Source: Desulfovibrio piger
GTDB taxonomy: Bacteria; Desulfobacterota; Desulfovibrionia; Desulfovibrionales; Desulfovibrionaceae
Direction: 5' to 3'
Assembly: GCF_951793255.1 (NCBI RefSeq)
Contig: NZ_OX636706.1
Span: forward strand, 1-64,000
Length of the DNA stretch: 64,000 nt
The notes under the pieces were generated by a model. The model was not told the DNA's origin. It saw nothing but the letters and a program-made list of their open reading frames with translations, and did not search any database. Of this stretch, positions 16,806 to 26,417 are shown piece by piece. How positions within the stretch are numbered: the stretch's first letter is position 1; each line of letters opens with the position of its first letter. Both the position numbers and the translations under genes were made by a program.

Positions 16806-17307
16806 ATCTGGGTCCGTGGCCTGCCCGAAAGGTGCGACCTGCGGGCCCCAGTCTTGATTCGCTCTTTTGTGGGCGTCTCCTTTCCTTCTTCCCCGGCCTT
16901 TCCGCTTTGCCCTGCCACGGGCAGTGCGCTGACTGTCCGTGAAAAGGCCGTTCACGCAAAGGCTGTCTGCCCCTCATCCTGCGTAAAAGCACTCTTGCCA
17001 TGAGTGGTCAGCGAGATCTCCGTATGCTCCTTTCCCTGCATGGCTCCCGTGTGTCCGCCTGCGCCGATGCCGCCCGGCCGCATGCGGCAGATGGTGCGGC
17101 CCCCAGAGGCCACGTCCGTGTTCCTCTGCCGCCATCGCTTGCCACGCAGGCGCCGAGATTTTTTCCCAAAACTGCCGCCCGCGCTGCCGGCCGGACGTTG
17201 CAAGCCCCTATGCCCGGCTTACCCGCTCAAAGTTCTATAATTTAATCGTTATATTCCGCTATGTTATTGGCTTGAAAATTTTTCTCGGCAAAAAATGAAA
17301 AAATCGC
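16806..17307. other. Intergenic region before the tRNA-Thr pair
   Basis: About 500 bases with no supported gene. Short open frames lack ribosome-binding sites and have unusual composition. The first part (to about 17200) is GC-rich, and an AT-rich zone begins near 17230, leading into the tRNA promoter. Confidence 0.5.
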
Positions 17308-17336
17308 TTGACCCCGAGGGAGTTTTTCCGTAGAAG
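17308..17336 (+). promoter_or_regulatory. Predicted sigma-70 promoter of the tRNA-Thr genes
   Basis: TTGACC at 17308-17313 and TAGAAG at 17331-17336 are separated by 17 bases. Transcription would begin about 10 bases before the first tRNA, which starts at 17354. The CCGAGGG segment just after the -35 box is GC-rich. Confidence 0.6.
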
Positions 17337-17353
17337 TCTTCTTCGTTGAGCAC

Positions 17354-17429
17354 GCCCTTGTAGCTCAGTCGGTAGAGTGCATCCTTGGTAAGGATGAGGT
17401 CACCAGTTCAATCCTGGTCAAGGGCTCCA
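17354..17429 (+). tRNA. tRNA-Thr (anticodon GGT), first copy
   Basis: The 76-base gene folds as a standard cloverleaf: acceptor arms GCCCTTG and CAAGGGC, D arm GCTC/GAGT, anticodon stem CATCC/GGATG around the loop TTGGTAA (anticodon GGT, reading ACC and ACU), and T arm CCAGG/CCTGG with TTCAATC. The CCA end is encoded. It is the first of two identical genes. Confidence 0.96.
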
Positions 17430-17441
17430 GCAAACAACACG

Positions 17442-17469
17442 ACGCCTGTGGAAACATGGGCGTTTTTTT
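17442..17469 (+). terminator. Terminator after first tRNA-Thr
   Basis: A 9-bp stem ACGCCTGTG/CATGGGCGT closes a GAAA tetraloop and is followed by seven T. The same hairpin is repeated after the second tRNA gene. Confidence 0.85.
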
Positions 17470-17493
17470 GGGGAAACCCGGACATATAGGACC

Positions 17494-17569
17494 GCCCTTG
17501 TAGCTCAGTCGGTAGAGTGCATCCTTGGTAAGGATGAGGTCACCAGTTCAATCCTGGTCAAGGGCTCCA
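17494..17569 (+). tRNA. tRNA-Thr (anticodon GGT), second copy
   Basis: This gene is identical base for base to the copy at 17354-17429, including the encoded CCA. Together with its terminator it forms a tandem duplication with a unit of about 140 bases. The second gene depends on read-through of the first terminator or on an undetected promoter in the 24-base gap. Confidence 0.96.
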
Positions 17570-17578
17570 GAAATTTCA

Positions 17579-17605
17579 ACGCCTGTGGAAACATGGGCGT
17601 TTTTT
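17579..17605 (+). terminator. Terminator after second tRNA-Thr
   Basis: The same 9-bp stem with GAAA loop as after the first copy (ACGCCTGTG/CATGGGCGT), followed by a run of T. It separates the tRNA pair from the DUF486 gene, which starts at 17631. Confidence 0.85.
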
Positions 17606-17630
17606 CTTTATCTGCTCCAAGGAGCCTGTC

Positions 17631-17978
17631 ATGCAGATCCCCGTCCCGGTCGCCACAGTCGGCCTGCTGGTGCTCTCCAATGTCTTCATGACCTTCGCCT
17701 GGTACGGTCACCTGAAGCACAAGAGCATGGCCCTGCCCATGGTCATCTTCATCAGCTGGTGCATCGCCTTTTTCGAGTATGTGCTGCAGGTCCCGGCCAA
17801 CCGCATCGGTTACGGCTACTTCAATGCGGCGGAGCTGAAGACCATCCAGGAGGTCATCTCCCTGACGGTCTTCTCGCTCTTCTCCGTCTTCTACCTGCAC
17901 GAGACCCTGCGCTGGAACCACATCCTGGGTTTCGCCCTCATCGTGCTGGCCGCCTACGTCATCTTCAAGGAATGGTAG
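17631..17978 (+). CDS. DUF486 family small membrane protein (DMT-like)
   Basis: The 115-residue protein has four hydrophobic helices and the DUF486 pattern (VLSNVFMTFAWYGHLK, FEYVLQVPANRIGYG, QEVISLTVFSLFSVFYLHE). DUF486 proteins resemble half of a drug/metabolite transporter and may work as dimers; their substrate is unknown. The ATG follows AAGGAGCC. The TauE-like gene begins 1 base after the stop, so the two are probably translated from one message. Confidence 0.87.
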   Translation: MQIPVPVATVGLLVLSNVFMTFAWYGHLKHKSMALPMVIFISWCIAFFEYVLQVPANRIGYGYFNAAELKTIQEVISLTVFSLFSVFYLHETLRWNHILGFALIVLAAYVIFKEW

Positions 17979-17979
17979 C

Positions 17980-18759
17980 ATGGTCAGCACGGCTATCATC
18001 CTTTTCTGTACCTGCGCCGCCTTCGTGGCGGGCTTCATCGATTCCATCGCGGGCGGCGGCGGCCTCATCACCATCCCCGCCCTGCTGCTTTCCGGCCTGC
18101 CGCCCCAGCTGGCCCTGGGCACCAACAAGGTGGGCTGCTGCCTGGGCACCGGCGTGGCCATGCTCAACTTCGCCCGCAGCAACCTCATCCTCTGGCGGCT
18201 GGCCCTGCTGGGCGTGGGCTTTTCGCTGGTAGGGGCAGGTATCGGCACCGAGCTGGCCCTCTACATCTCGCCCGACCTGCTGGGCAAGGTGCTGGTGCTC
18301 CTGCTGCCCTTCGCCATGCTGGCCACCCTCATGCCCAAGAAGGAGCAGAAAAATCCGCCGCTCACCTCCGGTCGCCGTTACTGGATACTGGCGCCGCTCT
18401 GCTTCCTCATCGTGGGCATCTATGACGGCTTTTTCGGTCCCGGCACCGGCAGCTTCCTGATCCTGGCCCTGCACTGGGTCCTGCGCATCAGCCTCCTCGA
18501 AGCCTCGGCCACGTCCAAGGTCATGAATTTTGCCTCCAACCTCGGCGCCATGATCCTCTTCATCTGGAACGGCGCCGTCATCTGGAGCGTCGGCCTGCCC
18601 ATGATGGCCGCCAACATCGCGGGCAACTGGCTGGGCAGCCGTCTGGCCATCAAGGTCGGTACCGAAGCCGTGCGTCGCTTCCTCTGGGTCTCGCTCTCCC
18701 TGCTGCTGGCCACCCTGATCTGGCGCTTTTTTATCTCTCCCTATCTGCTTGGGGCCTGA
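17980..18759 (+). CDS. TSUP-family (TauE/SafE) transporter
   Basis: The 259-residue protein has about eight membrane segments and the TauE/SafE repeats: FIDSIAGGGGLITIPALLLSG near the N-terminus and GIYDGFFGPGTGSFL in the second half. TSUP proteins move sulfite, sulfonates or other organosulfur anions across the inner membrane; the actual substrate cannot be told from sequence, though a sulfur anion would suit a sulfate reducer. It follows the DUF486 gene directly. Confidence 0.9.
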   Translation: MVSTAIILFCTCAAFVAGFIDSIAGGGGLITIPALLLSGLPPQLALGTNKVGCCLGTGVAMLNFARSNLILWRLALLGVGFSLVGAGIGTELALYISPDLLGKVLVLLLPFAMLATLMPKKEQKNPPLTSGRRYWILAPLCFLIVGIYDGFFGPGTGSFLILALHWVLRISLLEASATSKVMNFASNLGAMILFIWNGAVIWSVGLPMMAANIAGNWLGSRLAIKVGTEAVRRFLWVSLSLLLATLIWRFFISPYLLGA

Positions 18760-18784
18760 TCCTCCCGTCCCGTTTCGATATCAG

Positions 18785-18814
18785 GCCGGCAGCGCATGGC
18801 TGCCGGCTTTTTTG
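18785..18814 (+). terminator. Terminator of the DUF486-TauE operon
   Basis: A 9-bp GC-rich stem (GCCGGCAGC/GCTGCCGGC) with a GCATG loop is followed by six T, 26 bases after the TauE-like stop codon. Confidence 0.88.
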
Positions 18815-18907
18815 TTTTGGCCCCGGTGCGGACAGGGAGCGGACGTACGAGCTGCGGCGCGGCGATGATTGGTTGCCCAACCATCATATGAAAAAAAGAG
18901 TTACCGC

Positions 18908-18936
18908 TTGCCCATGCCCCGGCGGAGTGCTAGAGT
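18908..18936 (+). promoter_or_regulatory. Predicted sigma-70 promoter of the HbpS-like gene
   Basis: TTGCCC at 18908-18913 and TAGAGT at 18931-18936 are 17 bases apart. The start codon at 18974 leaves a leader of about 30 bases that contains the AAAGGAG ribosome-binding site. Confidence 0.55.
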
Positions 18937-18973
18937 AGGAGAAAACAGCCCTTGCGGGCAAAAGGAGTCCTGT

Positions 18974-19465
18974 ATGCTGAAGCGTATCGTTCCTCTCGTT
19001 CTGGCTCTCGTTCTCTGCGCCGGTCTGGCCCAGGCCAAGACCAAGGCCCCCGCGACCCAGCTCCCCGGCGACCTGACCCTGGCCGAAGCCCAGAAGGTGC
19101 TCGATGCGGCTCTGGTCAAGGCCAAAGCCCAGGGCGTGCCCATGAATATCGCCATCGTGGATGCTGGCGGCAACTTGAAGGCCTTCGTGCGTCAGGACGG
19201 CGCCTTCATCGGCAGCATCGACGTTTCCACCAAGAAGGCCGTCACGGCCCGCTACTTCAACATGCCCACCTCCACGCTGGGCGCCGCTTCCCAGCCCGGT
19301 CAGGAACTGTTCGGCATCGAAGCCACCAACGGCGGTCTGGTGATCTTCGGCGGCGGTGAGCTGCTGATCCGCGACAACGTCATCGTGGGCGCCATCGGCG
19401 TCAGCGGTGGTAGCGTGGCCGAAGACACCAACGTGGCCAAGGCCGGTGCCGCTGCCCTCAAGTAG
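18974..19465 (+). CDS. Exported HbpS/GlcG-like protein (DUF336), possible haem-binding
   Basis: The 163-residue product has a signal peptide (about residues 1-21, KRIVPLVLALVLCAGLAQA) and then a HbpS/GlcG domain with LTLAEAQKVLDAAL, IAIVDAGGNLKAFVRQDGA, STKKAVTARYF and a final GAIGVSGG loop. Relatives include a haem-binding sensor protein and a corrinoid-associated protein, so haem or cofactor binding in the periplasm is plausible but unproven. The ATG at 18974 follows AAAGGAG; an earlier in-frame start lacks a signal peptide. Confidence 0.85.
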   Translation: MLKRIVPLVLALVLCAGLAQAKTKAPATQLPGDLTLAEAQKVLDAALVKAKAQGVPMNIAIVDAGGNLKAFVRQDGAFIGSIDVSTKKAVTARYFNMPTSTLGAASQPGQELFGIEATNGGLVIFGGGELLIRDNVIVGAIGVSGGSVAEDTNVAKAGAAALK

Positions 19466-19481
19466 GCTTTTCCTCGTACGC

Positions 19482-19519
19482 AAAGGCCCTACGGAACACA
19501 CACCGCAGGGCCTTTTTTT
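19482..19519 (+). terminator. Terminator of the HbpS-like gene
   Basis: The arms AAAGGCCCT and AGGGCCTTT pair around a 16-base loop and end in a T run, 17 bases after the stop codon. Confidence 0.85.
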
Positions 19520-19682
19520 GTGCAACGTTCCGGAGAACCGGCAGGCACGGCAAGATGCGCCCCACCATGCGGCTCTCTTCATGGTACGGATCTTCATGGA
19601 CTGGCAGGAGCACGGTCGGTCGCCCAACGTGGGAAAGAAGCGATGCACGCGGGCGGCTTGTCATGGAAAGGGAAGGGGCCGC

Positions 19683-20381
19683 TCAGTCTTTCGTCACCGT
19701 GCTTTTGAGGCTCGCGGCAGGGCGGGATCTCCCCTTTTTGCGCTCCGCCGGATCGTCCAGCTCCGGCAATGCCCCGCCGGCGATGGCCCACAGATACAGC
19801 GAGGCCAGCGAACCATAAGGCGAGAAGCGCCTGCGGTACCTCTCGAAGCGCTCTCGCGGCATCTCTTTGTGGCGGTAGAGCATGCGCAGGCCGCGCCGGA
19901 TGGCCAGATCGTCATAGCTCAGGATGTCGGACCGCTGCAGGGAAAAAAGCAGCAGCATCTCGGCCGTCCAGACGCCGATGCCGCGCAGGGCGGCAAGACG
20001 GCGACAGACTTCGGCGTCCTCCAGAGCGGCCATGCCCGGCAGATCCAGTTCCCCGTCCACCACCTGCCGGGCGATGCCGCGCATGTAGTCCACCTTGCGC
20101 GCGGAAAGCCCCAGCGCCTGCAAGGCCGTCTGCGGCTGGGCCAGCAGGGCTTGCGGCGTGACCTCGCCCAGCAGGCCGCACAAGCGTCCCCAGACCGTGC
20201 GCTGGGCCGCCATGCTGATCTGCTGGCCCGTGATGGCATGCATCAGGGCCTGGAAAAGATCCGGCATGACCTCCCGGCGCACCGGGCCGATGGCCTGCAT
20301 GGCCGCTGCCAGTTTTTTGTCCTTGCGGGCCAGATGATCCACAGCCGCCTGATCGTAGTGGAAAAAATTCCCTTCCGGCAT
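19683..20381 (-). CDS. DNA-3-methyladenine glycosylase II-like (AlkA, HhH-GPD family)
   Basis: AlkA-type enzymes remove alkylated purines from DNA to start base-excision repair. The 232-residue protein has the helix-hairpin-helix LRGIGVWTAEMLLLFSLQRSDILSYDDLAIRRGL with the catalytic aspartate in the usual position and an ITGQQIS motif. It lacks the Fe-S cluster of the Nth group. I place the start at 20381 where GGGGAGG lies about seven bases upstream; an upstream ATG would add 30 residues unlike the family. Confidence 0.88.
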   Translation of the reverse strand: MPEGNFFHYDQAAVDHLARKDKKLAAAMQAIGPVRREVMPDLFQALMHAITGQQISMAAQRTVWGRLCGLLGEVTPQALLAQPQTALQALGLSARKVDYMRGIARQVVDGELDLPGMAALEDAEVCRRLAALRGIGVWTAEMLLLFSLQRSDILSYDDLAIRRGLRMLYRHKEMPRERFERYRRRFSPYGSLASLYLWAIAGGALPELDDPAERKKGRSRPAASLKSTVTKD

Positions 20382-20630
20382 CGATGCCCTCCCCTGTCTG
20401 TCCGGCCGCTTCCGGCCATCGTCCCTGCCCTTCTGATGCCACAGCTCAGCAAAAAGCAAAACCGCCTGCATGAGAACAGGCGGCTATCGTCCTGTGCGTG
20501 TCCAGGCATCCAGTTGCCGACACCCATAAAAAGAGAGAGGCCCCCGGACGATTTGCCGGACTCGCCCGCCGTCTGTCCGTGTCAACGGCCCGAACGTTGA
20601 GGAAAGGCGGATGCCTTCTTCCCCAAAACA

Positions 20631-20659
20631 AAAAGGACGGGAAAATATCCCGTCCTTTT
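20631..20659 (-). terminator. Terminator of the UPF0210-ACT operon
   Basis: The arms AAAAGGACGGGA and TCCCGTCCTTTT form a perfect stem; read on the minus strand the hairpin ends in a T run. It begins 21 bases after the UPF0210 stop codon. Confidence 0.85.
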
Positions 20660-20680
20660 CTTATTGTTGTTGTCAGCCGG

Positions 20681-22063
20681 CTAGTTCTTCAGGCTGTGGA
20701 TGGGAGCCGGGATGCGGCCGCCCAGACCGATGAAGGCGCTGGCATCGCCCTTGGGCACGGGGATGATGGCCGCCTTGCCCAGCAGGCCGCCGAAGCTCAC
20801 TTCTTCGCCCACGCCCTTGCCGGGCACGGGGATGACGCGCACGGCCGTGGTCTTGTGGTTGATCATGCCGATGGCCATTTCGTCGGCGATGAGGCCGGAA
20901 ATGGTGCTGGCCGGGGTGTCGCCGGGAATGGCGATCATGTCCAGGCCCACGGAGCAGACGCTGGTCATGGCTTCCAGCTTTTCCAGGCTCAGCAGGCCGG
21001 AGGTGGCGGCCGCCTCGATGCTGGAGTCTTCGGAAACGGGGATGAAGGCGCCGGACAGGCCGCCCACCGAAGAGGAGGCGAAGGCGCCGCCCTTCTTCAC
21101 GGCATCGTTGAGCATGGCCAGCACGGCCGTGGTGCCGGGCGCACCGATGCTGGACAGGCCCACGCTCTGGAAGATCTCGCCCACGCTGTCGCCCACGGCC
21201 GGGGTGGGGGCCAGGGAAAGGTCGGCCACGCCGAAGGGCAGGCCCAGACGCTGGGCCACTTCGTTACCGATCATCTCGCCCACGCGGGTCACCTTGTAGG
21301 CCGTGCGCTTGATGACTTCGGCCACATCCAGCAGGGTCATGGGCTTGCCGCCGTTACGGCTGTGCTCCAGGGCGCGGTCGATGGCCTTCTTGACCACGCC
21401 GGGGCCGGAGACGCCCACGTTGATGACCACGTCGGGCTCGCCCACGCCCAGGTAGGCACCGGCCATGAAGGGCACGTCCTGCGGGATGTTGGCGAAGACC
21501 ACCAGCTTGGCGCAGCCAAGGCCGCCGCGGTCGGCCGTGGCCTGGGCCACCTTGAGGATCTGTTCGCCCATCAGGGCCACGGCATCCATGTTGATGCCGG
21601 AGCGGGAAGAGGCCACGTTGATGGAGGAGCAGATGCGGTCCGTGGTGGCCAGGGCTTCGGGCAGGGCCTCGATGAGGGCGCGGTCACCGTTGGCGAAACC
21701 TTTTTCCACCAGGGCGGAGAAACCGCCCAGGAAGTCGACGCCGGCTTCCTTGGCCGCTTCGTCCAGGGCCTGACAGACGCGCACCATGCCGTCGGGGCCA
21801 AAGGGGGCCCCCACCACGGCGATGGGGCTGACGCTGATACGTTTGTTGACCACCGGGATGCCGTACTTGTCGCCCACTTCGTTGCAGACGTTGACCAGCT
21901 GGGAGGCATAGCGGTGCAGCTTGGCTTTGACGTTGCCGGTGAAGAGGTCGATGTCGTGGCTGACACAGTCGAACAGGCTCACGCCCAGGGTCACGGTGCG
22001 CACGTCCAGATGCTCGTTGCGGAGCATGTTGAGCGTATTGATAACTTCGCGTTCAGAAAGCAT
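20681..22063 (-). CDS. UPF0210/DUF711 (PFL-like) family protein
   Basis: The 460-residue protein matches the conserved UPF0210 family in length and sequence ([27 protein letters not shown]-like loops, a C-terminal [12 protein letters not shown]). Its structure is related to pyruvate formate-lyase but no glycyl-radical motif is present and the biochemical role is unknown. It is the second gene of an operon with an ACT-domain protein, the arrangement seen throughout the family, which suggests amino-acid or ligand-responsive control. The ATG has AAGGA upstream. Confidence 0.92.
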   Translation of the reverse strand: MLSEREVINTLNMLRNEHLDVRTVTLGVSLFDCVSHDIDLFTGNVKAKLHRYASQLVNVCNEVGDKYGIPVVNKRISVSPIAVVGAPFGPDGMVRVCQALDEAAKEAGVDFLGGFSALVEKGFANGDRALIEALPEALATTDRICSSINVASSRSGINMDAVALMGEQILKVAQATADRGGLGCAKLVVFANIPQDVPFMAGAYLGVGEPDVVINVGVSGPGVVKKAIDRALEHSRNGGKPMTLLDVAEVIKRTAYKVTRVGEMIGNEVAQRLGLPFGVADLSLAPTPAVGDSVGEIFQSVGLSSIGAPGTTAVLAMLNDAVKKGGAFASSSVGGLSGAFIPVSEDSSIEAAATSGLLSLEKLEAMTSVCSVGLDMIAIPGDTPASTISGLIADEMAIGMINHKTTAVRVIPVPGKGVGEEVSFGGLLGKAAIIPVPKGDASAFIGLGGRIPAPIHSLKN

Positions 22064-22123
22064 GGATATTCCTTATGATACTTGCGGAGGCGGTCCTGCC
22101 GCGCTCCCGGGACGGACGGGATC

Positions 22124-22687
22124 CTAGAAGGAGCCGATACGATGGACGGCTTCGAAGATGTCGCGGTGCTGCACGCTGACGCGCAGGCCCTGGGCCTGGC
22201 CTTCGCTGGCCAGCTCGCGACGCAGACGGCCGAGGTCCGCATTTTCGGGGACCTTGACCTCGAACACGAACAGGGCGTGATTGCTGTGATCCTGGCCCAG
22301 AACGGCCTTGAGGCTGTCGATGTTGACGCCGTGACGGGCAAAGACGCGGCTCATGGCAGCGATGAGGCCGGGGCGGTCGGGGCCGTCCACCGTGACCACG
22401 AAGGGCTGGCTGACCACGGAGTCTTCCCAGCGGCCTTCCACGGCCGGGCGCACCAGCACGGAAAGGTCGAGCTTGGCATCCACCAGGCCCAGGGCCAGCT
22501 GGGTGTGCAGGGATTCTTCCGTCACGTTTTCAGGGGCCTGGACGATAAAGATGGCCGCGAACTCACCGCAAAGGATGGTCTGGGTGACCTCGATAATATT
22601 GCAGCCGGTCTGCCCGAGGATCTGGCTTACCGCGGAAACGATGCCGGGACAGTCCCGGCCGAGAAAGGAGATGGTCAATTTTTTCAT
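22124..22687 (-). CDS. ACT-domain regulatory protein (GcvR/UPF0237-like)
   Basis: The 187-residue protein has two ACT domains: LTISFLGRDCPGIVSAVSQIL (residues 3-23) and VTVDGPDRPGLIAAMSRVF (about 98-116), the pattern of GcvR and UPF0237 proteins. ACT domains bind small ligands, usually amino acids, and often regulate a partner enzyme. It is first in a two-gene operon with the UPF0210 gene, whose start is 60 bases downstream. The start has GGACC upstream and no unusual feature is visible. Confidence 0.9.
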   Translation of the reverse strand: MKKLTISFLGRDCPGIVSAVSQILGQTGCNIIEVTQTILCGEFAAIFIVQAPENVTEESLHTQLALGLVDAKLDLSVLVRPAVEGRWEDSVVSQPFVVTVDGPDRPGLIAAMSRVFARHGVNIDSLKAVLGQDHSNHALFVFEVKVPENADLGRLRRELASEGQAQGLRVSVQHRDIFEAVHRIGSF

Positions 22688-22905
22688 GTTTGGTCCTTGC
22701 GGGGTTACGTTTTGAAAACGGTAAACTATGCTTCAATGAAATTCAAGTATGACTACTTTATCATTTTCCTGGCCGAAAGGCACCCTTGGGCCGCAGAGGT
22801 CCCCCGGCCCCGAACCTTGACGACGGGGCCTGAATGGCATACCTCTAGCCATTCAACCGTTGAGCCCGAAAGGGGGCCGGGCCATGCCCGAAGCAGGAGT
22901 TTGCA

Positions 22906-24492
<1,587 letters not shown>

Positions 24493-24498
24493 ACAAGC

Positions 24499-25731
24499 AT
24501 GCGCATGCCCTTTGAGCTGTTTGTGGCGCTGAGATATCTGTTCTCGCGCCGCAAACAGACCTTCATCTACATCATCTCCATCATGTCCATCCTGGGCGTC
24601 GCCCTCGGCGTCGGCGCCCTGGTGGTGGTCCTGGGCGTCTACAACGGCCTGACCACCGACATGCGTGACAAGATCATCGGCGCCAATGCCCACGGCATCG
24701 TCATGTCTTACGTGCCCGCGGCCTTCCAGCAGCATCCCGACCTGGTGCGGCGCGTGGAGGCCGTGGAGCATGTGCGCGGCGCCACGCCCTTCATCTATAC
24801 GGAAGTCATGCTCTCCGCCGCCGGCGGCGTCAAAGGCCTGGTGCTGCGCGGCATCGATCCCGAAAGCGCGCCCAAGGTCCTGAGCATGCTGCGCGAGATC
24901 CGTCGCGGCTCCGTGACCGATCTGAAACGCGAGGGCACGCCGGGCATCGTCATCGGCGAGGAGCTGGCCAAGCGTCTGGGCATCGGCCTGGGCAGCCGCG
25001 TCAACCTGCTCTCCCCCTCCGGGGAAAAGGGCGCCACCGGCTATTCGCCGCGCATCCGCCCCTTCGAGGTGGTGGGCATCTTCAAGACCGGCATGTTCGA
25101 ATACGATGCCACCCTGGCCTTCGTGGACCTCAAGGCTGCGCGCGACATCCTCGGCCTGCCCGACGGCTTCCTCACCGGCATCGAGATCATGGTGGACGAC
25201 GTCTACAAGGCCGACGTCATCGCCCAGAGCGTGCAGGACACTCTGGGCTCCCCCTTCTATGTGCGCCACTGGATGGAGATGAACGCCAACCTTTTCGCGG
25301 CCCTCAAGCTGGAAAAGATCGGCATGTTCATCCTGCTGACCATGGTGGTGCTCATCGGCTCCTTCTCCATCGTGACCTCCCTGGTCATGCTGGTCATGGA
25401 GAAGACCCGCGACATCGCCATCCTCATGTCCATGGGCGCCACCCGTTCCATGATCCGCCGCATCTTCATGCTCCAGGGCACCATCATCGGTTTCGTGGGC
25501 ACCCTGCTGGGTTACGGCATGGGCCTGAGCCTGGGCTGGGCGCTGAAGCGTTACCGCTTCATCAAGCTGCCCGAGAACGTCTACACCCTGGATCACCTGC
25601 CCATCATCATCACCTGGCAGGACATGCTCATCATCGGGGCCAGCGCCATGCTGCTCTGTTTCCTGGCAACCCTGTACCCGGCGCGGCAGGCCGCACGCCT
25701 TGAGCCCGCGGAAGCCCTGCGCTACGAGTGA
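24499..25731 (+). CDS. lolC: Lipoprotein-releasing ABC permease LolC/LolE
   Basis: LolC/LolE-type permeases extract lipoproteins from the inner membrane. The 410-residue protein has the family layout: an N-terminal helix (about 20-45), a periplasmic domain to about 265, and three C-terminal helices, with the LVMLVMEKTRDIAILMSMGAT coupling segment. Only one permease gene is present, so the transporter likely uses a LolC homodimer (LolF-like). The stop overlaps or closely precedes lolD. Two candidate starts exist (24499 and 24505). Confidence 0.92.
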   Translation: MRMPFELFVALRYLFSRRKQTFIYIISIMSILGVALGVGALVVVLGVYNGLTTDMRDKIIGANAHGIVMSYVPAAFQQHPDLVRRVEAVEHVRGATPFIYTEVMLSAAGGVKGLVLRGIDPESAPKVLSMLREIRRGSVTDLKREGTPGIVIGEELAKRLGIGLGSRVNLLSPSGEKGATGYSPRIRPFEVVGIFKTGMFEYDATLAFVDLKAARDILGLPDGFLTGIEIMVDDVYKADVIAQSVQDTLGSPFYVRHWMEMNANLFAALKLEKIGMFILLTMVVLIGSFSIVTSLVMLVMEKTRDIAILMSMGATRSMIRRIFMLQGTIIGFVGTLLGYGMGLSLGWALKRYRFIKLPENVYTLDHLPIIITWQDMLIIGASAMLLCFLATLYPARQAARLEPAEALRYE

Positions 25732-25733
25732 TC

Positions 25734-26417
25734 ATGGCCGAGCTCTACAAATTCGAACATGTGGGCAAGCGGTTCTCCGGCCCGGAGAACCTCGAGATAT
25801 TCAAGGATATCAACCTTTCCGTGGAAGAAGGAGAGTCCCTGGCCATCGTGGGGACCTCCGGCTCCGGCAAGAGTACCCTCTTGCATCTTATGGGGGCTCT
25901 TGATACTCCAAGCAGTGGAAAAATCTTTTTTGACGGCCGGGACATGTCCGAGATGAGGCCTGACGAAAAGGCCCGCTTCCGTAACAGGACGCTGGGCTTC
26001 GTGTTTCAGTTCCATCATCTCCTGCCGGAATTCTCGGCCCTGGAAAACGTGGCCATGCCGGCCCTGATAGGCGGTGCCTGTCGTGCCGATGTGCTGCCCG
26101 ATGCCCGTACCATGCTGGAACGCGTAGGTCTTGCCCACCGTGTGGAGAGCAAGGTCTCCACCCTGTCCGGCGGGGAGCGGCAGCGGGTAGCCATCGCTCG
26201 CGCCGTTTTGCTGCGCCCCCGGGTGCTGCTGGCTGACGAACCCACGGGCAACCTTGACGAAAATACTGGTGAGCAGGTCAGCACCCTGATGCGCGAACTG
26301 AATCGCGAACTGGGCATGACCCTCGTGATTGTCACCCACAACCGCGAGCTGGCCGCCACCATGAATCGTAGTCTGGAACTGAGAGCGGGGACTCTGTATG
26401 AAAAAACATTTGCGTAA
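25734..26417 (+). CDS. lolD: Lipoprotein-releasing ABC ATPase LolD
   Basis: LolD powers lipoprotein release. The 227-residue ATPase has Walker A GTSGSGKST (about residue 38-46), the signature LSGGERQRVAIARA, and Walker B VLLADEP followed by TGNLDENTGE. I use the ATG at 25734, which is 2 bases after the lolC stop; a GTG two codons earlier overlaps lolC and is the alternative. The 3-prime end overlaps bamA by 20 bases, so translation is coupled. Its partner is the upstream permease. Confidence 0.93.
   Translation: MAELYKFEHVGKRFSGPENLEIFKDINLSVEEGESLAIVGTSGSGKSTLLHLMGALDTPSSGKIFFDGRDMSEMRPDEKARFRNRTLGFVFQFHHLLPEFSALENVAMPALIGGACRADVLPDARTMLERVGLAHRVESKVSTLSGGERQRVAIARAVLLRPRVLLADEPTGNLDENTGEQVSTLMRELNRELGMTLVIVTHNRELAATMNRSLELRAGTLYEKTFA

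Noticed and set aside
17000..17245. 81-residue open frame before the tRNA-Thr genes
   Set aside because: No ribosome-binding site and a sequence of mixed composition unlike a protein; a second overlapping frame is equally long.
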